Origin: Chryseobacterium gleum
GTDB taxonomy: Bacteria; Bacteroidota; Bacteroidia; Flavobacteriales; BACL11
Length of the DNA stretch: 64,000 nucleotides
Direction: 5' to 3'
NCBI GenBank assembly: GCA_945865535.1
Contig: CAMBDW010000001.1
Location: 113,659 to 177,658 of the forward strand
The translations under genes and the position numbers were made by a program. Below the pieces are notes generated by a model, which made no database searches, was not told where the DNA came from, and worked only from the letters and a program-made list of their open reading frames with translations. Positions 17,198 through 24,159 of the stretch are shown here, piece by piece. The first letter of the stretch is position 1; each line of letters opens with the position of its first letter.

Positions 17198-17899
17198 TTT
17201 AATCTCTAAAAGTGAATCAACTTTTGGTAGCTGATGAGCTATAAAACCTTCAGCATATTTACAATTACTTTGCCTGCCTAAATCCTGTGCTCTATATTTT
17301 ACACTTTCCAAAAAATCTTTAGAAGATATAATAGTTTCCGATTCTTTAGAGTCTGGATTGTAAAATTGGGTTTTATATGCTTTTACTGCTTTAATTTTTA
17401 AATCCATTTGGTTTGAAATATCTACAACAATATCAGGTGTAAGATTATTGAATTGAATATAATGATAAATGGCTCTTGGTCTACAAGTTTGTTGACCTGT
17501 TTCTATTTTTTCTAAACCAGCTAAAAAACAGGCATCAATAGTAATCTGGGCTCCTCTTGGATGATCTGGATGCCTATCAGAAAGTGCATTAGTAATTACA
17601 ATTTCGGGCCTGTACTGTCTTATTTTTTTAATCAGAGCTAGCTTATGTTCTTCATTATCTTTAAAGAAACCATCTTTAAAATTCATATTCTCTCTAATAG
17701 CAACTCCCATTATAGCTGCTGCTTTCTTGCTTTCTTCATCACGGCTTTCAGCTGTTCCTCTTGTACTTAACTCTCCCCTAGTTAAATCAATAATACCAAC
17801 CTTTTTTCCACTCCGAACTTCTTTTATTATAGTGCCTCCACATCCTAGTTCAACATCATCAGGATGGGCTCCAAAAACTAGAATATCTAACTTTATCAT
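17195..17899 (-). CDS. bshB1: Bacillithiol biosynthesis deacetylase BshB1
   Basis: A 234-residue zinc-dependent LmbE-family deacetylase that removes acetyl from GlcNAc-malate in bacillithiol synthesis. The metal and catalytic motif AHPDD is at residues 11-15; the second metal region is SDRHPDH. GCGGTI and GELSTRGTAESR are typical of the BshB1 subgroup. The start codon shares a base with the ccsBA stop, so the two are co-transcribed. The 3' end was the right breakpoint of the tandem duplication; the gene itself is complete. bshA and bshC are not in this window. Confidence 0.93.
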   Translation of the reverse strand: MIKLDILVFGAHPDDVELGCGGTIIKEVRSGKKVGIIDLTRGELSTRGTAESRDEESKKAAAIMGVAIRENMNFKDGFFKDNEEHKLALIKKIRQYRPEIVITNALSDRHPDHPRGAQITIDACFLAGLEKIETGQQTCRPRAIYHYIQFNNLTPDIVVDISNQMDLKIKAVKAYKTQFYNPDSKESETIISSKDFLESVKYRAQDLGRQSNCKYAEGFIAHQLPKVDSLLEIK

Positions 17900-20800
17900 T
17901 AATAGTGTTTTTTGAATTTTACTCTAGCAAGAATTGCAGTCACAATCATCAAAGCTAGTAAATAATATACAAAAACAGGAATTGGCATTGGATCTCCTGC
18001 TGCATAAGAATGCAAACCAGAAAGGTAATAATTAACCCCAAAATAAGTCATAATAATTGTCCAAATAGCAAACATGGACACTGCATTAAAAACAAGTTGA
18101 TTTTTTAAAGACGGTATAAACCTCATGTGCAATACAAAAGTATAAATTAGAACACTTACCAATGCCCATGTTTCTTTAGGATCCCAGCCCCAATACCTTC
18201 CCCATGATTCATTAGCCCAAACCCCACCAAGAAATGTTCCTATTGCTAGCATAAATAAACCAATCTCTAAAGTCTTTTCATTTATTATAGTAAGTTCAGC
18301 TAAGGTATTTTTCAATTTAGATTTATTGCTTGAAGTTGTAAAAATTATCAGCCAAAGGGCTATTAACCCAAGAATTGCTCCTAAGGACAAGAAACCATAA
18401 GATGCTGTAATAATGGCAACATGAATCATCAACCAATATGATTTAAGTACTGGAACTAAATTAGAAATTTCAGGATCGAGCCAATTAAGATGTGCCACCA
18501 TCAAAAGCAATCCTGAAACAACAGCAGTGGCAGCCAGAGTAAGTAGTGATTTTTTGGAAAAAATAATTCCCGAGAATATGGTAGCCCAAGCTATATAAAT
18601 CATAGACTCATAACCATTACTCCAAGGGGCATGCCCTGAAATATACCACCTTAATGCTAATCCGGCTATATGAACAATAAAACCAACTATTATTAGCCAT
18701 TTAAACAGCTGAATAAGAAGAGTTATCCATTTATTATTATTAAACAAACTGATAATAATTACTGTAAGTAAGAGCACTCCAACTAAAAAATAAAACAGGA
18801 ACAAGCGAGAAAATATTTTTAGTTTATTATAAGTAATTTCTAAATCTATTTTAGTTTGTGAGGGCAATACCTCAGCCCCATATCTTAACTGAAATTTTTG
18901 GATAAAACTAATGATGGTATCAGCAGTTGTCCAGTTATTTGTTTCCAAGCCTTCTTTGACCCCTTGAAAATACATAGGAATAATATTAGATACAAAAAGA
19001 GAATCATTACCTCTAAACTCAGATGATTGCATATCGGTCAGCCATGTATTATTAGAATCATTTGGCAAAGGAAAAAATCGAAAAATACCACTCCCATAAA
19101 TTGCAAAACAAATATTTACTCTGTCATCTACCTTTATCAGATCTTTATCATACTGATCTCGATCCTTTGGTAGTTTCTCGTAAGATAATTCTACATCTTT
19201 TGCTAAAAGATACTGCCCATTGGCATCAAAAAAATCATTAAAAGAAACTCTGATGTTTTTTGAATCTATATCATTACTTCCAAGCAACGTTCTTAATTTT
19301 GGGTGCGATACCGTAATAATGGGTTTTTTACTCCAATTAACTGGATTATACATCATTGCTAAAATTACTTCAGTAGCTGTTTGATTCTCAAAGTTATCTT
19401 TGCCATAAATCTTTCGTAGATACTCTGAAGTTAGGGTATGAACTGGCTTAAATCTCCCACCATTGTCTTGCACTACAAGAGCATCAAATCTTGAGATATG
19501 ATCAGGATTAAATCTATACTCTTTAGCTACAGATGAACTGTCATTTGCAAAGGCAGTTGTACTCATTACAAATGGTAAGATAATAATAGTGCTCAGTTTT
19601 TTAAGTTTCTCTGAAAGGGCTTTATATCTTGTTTGTTTAGTAAGGAAAACTAGAATAAAACCAAGGCCTAAAAGACAATAACCAATATAAGTAATAAGCG
19701 TCCCCCACCAATCATGGGTTACCGATAGAATCGTCCCTTTCTCATCTTTATCATATGAGGATTGAAACATACGAAAACCTCTATAATTCAATACATTATT
19801 CATAAATATTCTGTGGTCAGAAACTTTTTCCCCGTCTAAAATAGAAACCTCAGACGCAAAAGAACTTGGGCTCTCAGATCCTGGATATCTATCTAATTGA
19901 AAATCTCTTAACTGAACTCTAAATGGAGTGGTATAATATTTCGAGCCATAACTTAATTTAAAGTTAAGATTTTGAATAGCAAAGACGTTATCAGCTCCTG
20001 CATATCCTTTTCCTCCATATAAAATAACTTCTTTAGATTCACCATTAACTTTAACATTAACAATTAAGGCATCCTCATTACCATCTTTCATAACATTTGA
20101 AGCGCTTACAGGAATCTTCTTTGTCTTATCAAGAATATCCTTAAGAACAAAGTTCAAGTCATTTGCTGTGTGTAATGTTTTCTTGTTAAAAATAAAGCTA
20201 TTCAAAGAATCATATTCATTAACTTCACGAGTTAGCATACTCATTGTAGAAACGCTATAAGGAGAACTGCATTTTATAATTTCATTCTCAGAGGAAAAAT
20301 TGATAGCTCCAAGCTTAGGATTGTTAAATGTAAAATATTCCCCTTTTATCATTTTTTGCTCACCATCACCTAAGAATTCATCTTGCATCCCATTTTCTCC
20401 AGGAACTACAAGATGTAATGTAGTTTTTCCATCTTCAATTCCAACAAACAAAGAATCTTTTACATTTGGTAAAAACGAAACAGATTCTATACTAATATCA
20501 TGATCTTTAAAATTTACATTTATATCAAAATTATTAGATGTAATAGCAGATAAAAATAATTTCTTATCATACTTATACTGTTGTAATCTATCGTCAATAT
20601 GAACTTGAAGAAATGTGTCGTCAGATATAAATACATTAGTTGCATCTGCTTCTCTAATATGCATCATTCCCTCATATGAAATATAACGAGTAACTCCAGC
20701 ACCTAGTAATATAACAATAAATGATAAATGAAAAGTTAAAGCGGCTATTTTCTCTATTCTAAAAAGTTTGAATCTAATCAGATTGTAAACTAAAGTCAAC

Positions 20801-20976
20801 ACCAGAAGAATCAAAATAGCTTCAAACCACCAAGCACTAAAAATAAGTGCTTTAGCACTAGATCTACCAAAATCATTCTCAATAAAAGTTGCGTAACCAA
20901 TTGAAAAAGCAAATAATAAGATAAGTACAGTCATTAACTGCATTGAAGTAAGAAACTTTATTATCCTATTTATCAT
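17899..20976 (-). CDS. ccsBA: Fused cytochrome c maturation protein CcsBA (ResB-CcsA)
   Basis: A 1025-residue membrane protein combining ResB/CcsB (N-terminal: several helices and a large periplasmic region) with CcsA (C-terminal about 270 residues, many helices). It moves heme outward and attaches it to apocytochrome c in system II. The tryptophan-rich WWD heme motif is visible near residues 920-935 (SWGRYWGWDPKETWA), and His residues that could ligate heme lie in GHAPWSNGYE and later helices. Length suits the fused form found in Bacteroidota. The gene starts 61 bases from the divergent DUF2520 gene with its own -7 element. Confidence 0.93.
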   Translation of the reverse strand: MINRIIKFLTSMQLMTVLILLFAFSIGYATFIENDFGRSSAKALIFSAWWFEAILILLVLTLVYNLIRFKLFRIEKIAALTFHLSFIVILLGAGVTRYISYEGMMHIREADATNVFISDDTFLQVHIDDRLQQYKYDKKLFLSAITSNNFDINVNFKDHDISIESVSFLPNVKDSLFVGIEDGKTTLHLVVPGENGMQDEFLGDGEQKMIKGEYFTFNNPKLGAINFSSENEIIKCSSPYSVSTMSMLTREVNEYDSLNSFIFNKKTLHTANDLNFVLKDILDKTKKIPVSASNVMKDGNEDALIVNVKVNGESKEVILYGGKGYAGADNVFAIQNLNFKLSYGSKYYTTPFRVQLRDFQLDRYPGSESPSSFASEVSILDGEKVSDHRIFMNNVLNYRGFRMFQSSYDKDEKGTILSVTHDWWGTLITYIGYCLLGLGFILVFLTKQTRYKALSEKLKKLSTIIILPFVMSTTAFANDSSSVAKEYRFNPDHISRFDALVVQDNGGRFKPVHTLTSEYLRKIYGKDNFENQTATEVILAMMYNPVNWSKKPIITVSHPKLRTLLGSNDIDSKNIRVSFNDFFDANGQYLLAKDVELSYEKLPKDRDQYDKDLIKVDDRVNICFAIYGSGIFRFFPLPNDSNNTWLTDMQSSEFRGNDSLFVSNIIPMYFQGVKEGLETNNWTTADTIISFIQKFQLRYGAEVLPSQTKIDLEITYNKLKIFSRLFLFYFLVGVLLLTVIIISLFNNNKWITLLIQLFKWLIIVGFIVHIAGLALRWYISGHAPWSNGYESMIYIAWATIFSGIIFSKKSLLTLAATAVVSGLLLMVAHLNWLDPEISNLVPVLKSYWLMIHVAIITASYGFLSLGAILGLIALWLIIFTTSSNKSKLKNTLAELTIINEKTLEIGLFMLAIGTFLGGVWANESWGRYWGWDPKETWALVSVLIYTFVLHMRFIPSLKNQLVFNAVSMFAIWTIIMTYFGVNYYLSGLHSYAAGDPMPIPVFVYYLLALMIVTAILARVKFKKHY

Positions 20977-20993
20977 ATCTGAAAATTATTGCG

Positions 20994-21001
20994 CAAAATT
21001 A
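20994..21001 (-). promoter_or_regulatory. -7 promoter element for ccsBA
   Basis: The minus strand reads TAATTTTG, an exact TAnnTTTG, 17 bases before the ccsBA ATG. Confidence 0.55.
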
Positions 21002-21012
21002 CGAATTATTCT

Positions 21013-21020
21013 TAAGTTTG
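21013..21020 (+). promoter_or_regulatory. -7 promoter element for the DUF2520 gene
   Basis: TAAGTTTG, exact TAnnTTTG, 16 bases before ATG 21037. It is separated from the ccsBA element by 11 bases, so the two divergent promoters must compete or share melting. Confidence 0.55.
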
Positions 21021-21036
21021 TATCTCATTATTTCAG

Positions 21037-21792
21037 ATGAAAAACATTGTACTCATTGGCTCAGGAAATGTAGCTACACATTTAGGATTATCCCTTGTAA
21101 ATAAAGGATATACGATAAAACAAGTATGGAGCAAACAATTAAAAAATGCCGATATACTTGCCAAAAAGTTAAATAGCACCTCTACAAACGAACTCAAAAA
21201 TCTAAAAAATGCCGATCTATATATAGTAGCTGTAAAAGATGACGCCTTAGAAGCTGTGATACAGCAAATAAAGGTCAATAATATTGCACACACTTCAGGA
21301 AGTATTGGATTGGAAGTTTTTGATAACAAATTTAAAAATTATGGCGTTTTCTATCCATTGCAAACATTTAATAAAGAGGTCAGTTTGGATTTTTCTAAAA
21401 CCCCTATTTGCATTGAGGCTAATAATGAAATGTTTGAAAAAGAGCTACTGAATATTGGAAATAACTTATCAAAAAAAGTAGTAAAAATGAGTTCAGAGCA
21501 AAGAAAAGGACTACATATTGCTGCTGTTTTTGCTTGTAATTTTAGCAATCATATGTTTGCAATTGCTGATAAAATTTTAACTCAGTCAAATATTGATTTT
21601 AAACTATTACTTCCAATAATAAATCAAACAGTAAAAAAACTGAATAAAAACAAAGCTTCAGAAGTACAAACAGGCCCTGCAAAAAGAAAAGATAAAAAAA
21701 TTATTGAAAGTCATATTAAGAAACTATCAGATAAAGAAACAAAAGAAATCTATAAATTAATTAGCGATTCAATAATAAAAAACAATGTCTAA
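21037..21792 (+). CDS. Rossmann-fold and DUF2520 protein
   Basis: A 251-residue protein with an N-terminal NAD(P)-binding fold (IGSGNVATHLG at 7-17) and a C-terminal DUF2520 helical domain of the 6-phosphogluconate dehydrogenase C-terminal type (KGLHIAAVFACNFSNHM). The architecture resembles ketopantoate reductase-like dehydrogenases; the substrate is unknown. In many Bacteroidota this gene precedes a HAD phosphatase, a UbiA enzyme and maf. Here the HAD gene is absent and the UbiA gene follows directly with an 8-base overlap. Confidence 0.83.
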   Translation: MKNIVLIGSGNVATHLGLSLVNKGYTIKQVWSKQLKNADILAKKLNSTSTNELKNLKNADLYIVAVKDDALEAVIQQIKVNNIAHTSGSIGLEVFDNKFKNYGVFYPLQTFNKEVSLDFSKTPICIEANNEMFEKELLNIGNNLSKKVVKMSSEQRKGLHIAAVFACNFSNHMFAIADKILTQSNIDFKLLLPIINQTVKKLNKNKASEVQTGPAKRKDKKIIESHIKKLSDKETKEIYKLISDSIIKNNV

Positions 21793-22747
21793 CATGAGTT
21801 CTTTTCTGAAATTAATTCGATTTAAGAACTTATTAATTATTGTTTTAATACAAGTCGTAATTAAATTCTTTCTTATAAACGCTTACTTGATAAATTCAGC
21901 GATACATCTTTCAAATATTGATTTTAGTATCTATTTGTTTGCTCTTATAGCTATTGTATCTGGCGGATATATTATCAATGATATTTATGATATTGAAATA
22001 GATAAAATTAATAAGCCAGAAACGAGAATTATTGAAAAAAAGATAAGTAAGGAATTAGCTATTAAAGCATATTATATACTTAATCTTATAGGTATAGCTA
22101 GTGGTTTCTATGCAGCCTATAAAGTCAATAGATGGTGGTTTGGATTTATTTTTATCTTTTTTGCTTTCAGCCTATGGAGATACTCCAAAAATTATAAAAC
22201 TGCATTTTTAATCGGAAATCTTCAAGTTGCTTTTTTAACTGCTTTGAGTATTATTACTCTAGCCCTTTTTGATTTAATTACTGTAGGAAAGAAAATTGAA
22301 GACGGATCTAAAATTATCTTCTACATCATTCTTTTTTATGCTGGATTCTCATTTATTATTACTTTAATAAGAGAAATTATTAAAGACTTAGAAGACTATG
22401 ATGGGGATAAAAAAATAGGTGCCAATACACTTGCAATAAATTATGGAGCAGCAAATACAAAAAAAATAATTGCACTTTTAATCTTAATTCCCATTTTTGG
22501 AATTGGCTATTTTCAATATTTTCAATATATTGATTTAAGTGTTAATTTTTCTATTAGCGAAAGTTCTTGGTGGAAAAATTTTATTGCAGCTTTGTATACC
22601 TGCTTGCTACAGGTTTTACTTATTATTCTACTAATAAAAATAAGAACATCCAACACGAAATCAGATTTCCATTTTTTGAGTACACTTTGTAAAATAATTA
22701 TGCTAATTGGAATTCTATCTATCCCTTTATTTCATTTTCTATGCTAA
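21785..22747 (+). CDS. UbiA prenyltransferase, geranylgeranylglyceryl-phosphate transferase type
   Basis: A 320-residue membrane prenyltransferase with about nine helices. The Asp motifs are NDIYDIEID (65-73) and DLEDYDGD (201-208). The sequence NDIYDIEIDKINKPETR, together with the position between DUF2520 and maf, matches Bacteroidota proteins annotated as geranylgeranylglycerol-phosphate geranylgeranyltransferase, the second-ether-bond enzyme of archaeal-type lipid synthesis. Whether the bacterial enzyme makes such ethers is not shown by sequence; the first-bond enzyme is not in this window. ATG 21785 overlaps the previous stop; ATG 21794 is an alternative start. Confidence 0.8.
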   Translation: MSNMSSFLKLIRFKNLLIIVLIQVVIKFFLINAYLINSAIHLSNIDFSIYLFALIAIVSGGYIINDIYDIEIDKINKPETRIIEKKISKELAIKAYYILNLIGIASGFYAAYKVNRWWFGFIFIFFAFSLWRYSKNYKTAFLIGNLQVAFLTALSIITLALFDLITVGKKIEDGSKIIFYIILFYAGFSFIITLIREIIKDLEDYDGDKKIGANTLAINYGAANTKKIIALLILIPIFGIGYFQYFQYIDLSVNFSISESSWWKNFIAALYTCLLQVLLIILLIKIRTSNTKSDFHFLSTLCKIIMLIGILSIPLFHFLC

Positions 22748-22752
22748 AATTA

Positions 22753-23337
22753 ATGCTGATAGAAAAATTAAAAAACTACACTATAACTCTTGGATCTGCA
22801 TCTGCTAGAAGAAAACAGCTATTGGCTGAACTAGGTATTGAGTTCAACATCAAAACAACTCAAAAAGAAGAAAAGTACCCAGAAAATCTAGATGGAGCAG
22901 AAATTGCTGAGTTTCTTGCAAAACAAAAAGCTGAGGTTATTTCTAAAGAATTAACAGGTAATTATTTATTAATTACTGCAGATACAATTGTTAAACAAAA
23001 TAAAGAAATACTGCACAAGCCTACAAATAAAAATGATGCACAAAGAATATTGCAAAACCTATCAGGCAAAAGCCATAAAGTAATTAGTGGTGTTTGTATA
23101 AAATCAGCAAAAAAAGAAGTGGTTTTTTCATCAGAAACAGAAGTAACTTTTAATAAACTATCGGAAGATGAGATCCTCTATTATATAGAAAATTTTAAGC
23201 CATTTGATAAAGCTGGTTCTTATGGAATTCAGCAATGGATTGGTTATATTGGAATAGAAAAAATAAAAGGATCCTACAACAATGTGGTTGGTTTACCTAC
23301 TGCCGAATTGTACCAAAAATTAAAATTATTTATTTAA
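22753..23337 (+). CDS. maf: Maf-family nucleotide pyrophosphatase
   Basis: About 194 residues of the Maf/HAM1-like fold that hydrolyses non-canonical or canonical nucleoside triphosphates (dTTP/UTP type in most bacteria). Motifs: GSASARRKQLL near the N-terminus, the acidic metal-binding region with LITADTIV, KPTNKNDA and the late block GSYGIQQW. I prefer ATG 22753 (MLIEKLKNY), which matches the start of relatives; ATG 22741 would add four residues and overlap the UbiA stop. Last gene of the 21037-23337 set; the next gene has its own promoter. Confidence 0.88.
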   Translation: MLIEKLKNYTITLGSASARRKQLLAELGIEFNIKTTQKEEKYPENLDGAEIAEFLAKQKAEVISKELTGNYLLITADTIVKQNKEILHKPTNKNDAQRILQNLSGKSHKVISGVCIKSAKKEVVFSSETEVTFNKLSEDEILYYIENFKPFDKAGSYGIQQWIGYIGIEKIKGSYNNVVGLPTAELYQKLKLFI

Positions 23338-23351
23338 GGATGTAAATTTCT

Positions 23352-23359
23352 TATCTTTG
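23352..23359 (+). promoter_or_regulatory. -7 promoter element for the wza-wzc pair
   Basis: TATCTTTG followed by C, exact TAnnTTTG, 17 bases before ATG 23377, in a 39-base gap after maf. Confidence 0.6.
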
Positions 23360-23376
23360 CAAAAAAAACAGAAAGA

Positions 23377-24156
23377 ATGTTACAATTAAAAGTCAGTACA
23401 TTTATTAAATTACTCGTTCTATTGTTAATAATACAAGGTTGTACTCCTATGAGTAAAATAACCTATCTAAATGACAGTCAATCAGGAGAATGGGATGTGT
23501 CTCCAATACCTCCAAAACATCATCTTGAAATTGGCGATATCTTAATGGTAAGAGTAATCAGTAGAAATGAGGAGTCAAATAACTTATTTAACATTGAAAG
23601 CAATACAAATAGCGCCAATAGTGTACTCACAGCTGCAAATCTATATCTTAATGGTTTTACTATTAGTCAAGAAGGAACAATAGACATCCCTAATGTTGGA
23701 GAAGTTTTTGTTCTCAATCAAACTTTGAAAGAAGCAGAATCAACCATATCATTAAAAGCAGAGCAATTCTTAATTAATCCATTTGTGATTGTAAAACTTG
23801 CAAATTTTCAATTTACAGTGCTGGGAGAAATCAATGCACCAGGAAACTATCCCGTCTATAAAGAAGGACTTACAATCTATGATGCAATTGCAATGTCAGG
23901 AGGAATTAACGACTATGGAAATCTAAAAAAAATAAAAATAGTAAGATCTGAAAAAAATAAAAAACAAATTTATAATGTTGATTTAACTTCAAGCAATATA
24001 CTTACATCAGATTTCTTTTATTTAAGAAATAACGATTTGATTTATGTTCAACCTCTTAAATTTAAAGGATTCAAAAAGTCCCAATCACAATTACTATTAT
24101 CAGCATTAACGACCTTTGCAGTATTGTTTAATGTGTATCTTAAAATTTCAGAATAA
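23377..24156 (+). CDS. Polysaccharide export lipoprotein, Wza/OPX family
   Basis: A 259-residue outer-membrane polysaccharide export protein. The lipobox IIQGC gives lipidation at Cys22. The PES domain follows (LEIGDILMVRV ... ISQEGTIDIPNVGEV), then a SLBB-type segment (FTVLGEINAPGNYPV ... IYDAIAMSGGI). A hydrophobic stretch near the C-terminus (LLLSALTTFAVLFNVYL) could be the membrane helix. It lies three bases before the Wzc gene, its usual partner. No glycosyltransferase, flippase or polymerase gene follows, so the polysaccharide must be made from another locus. Confidence 0.9.
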   Translation: MLQLKVSTFIKLLVLLLIIQGCTPMSKITYLNDSQSGEWDVSPIPPKHHLEIGDILMVRVISRNEESNNLFNIESNTNSANSVLTAANLYLNGFTISQEGTIDIPNVGEVFVLNQTLKEAESTISLKAEQFLINPFVIVKLANFQFTVLGEINAPGNYPVYKEGLTIYDAIAMSGGINDYGNLKKIKIVRSEKNKKQIYNVDLTSSNILTSDFFYLRNNDLIYVQPLKFKGFKKSQSQLLLSALTTFAVLFNVYLKISE

Positions 24157-24159
24157 CAT

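Larger units (their letters stand above)
15160..17227 (+). repeat. Tandem duplication, unit 2 (copA stub to bshB1 3' end)
   Basis: Second unit, from TTTTGGG at the junction to TTTTGG inside bshB1 (17222-17227). It shares the copA end, spacer, secreted-protein gene and terminator with unit 1, and is about 146 bases shorter, mainly through lack of the Cys-rich module and small indels. Confidence 0.9.
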
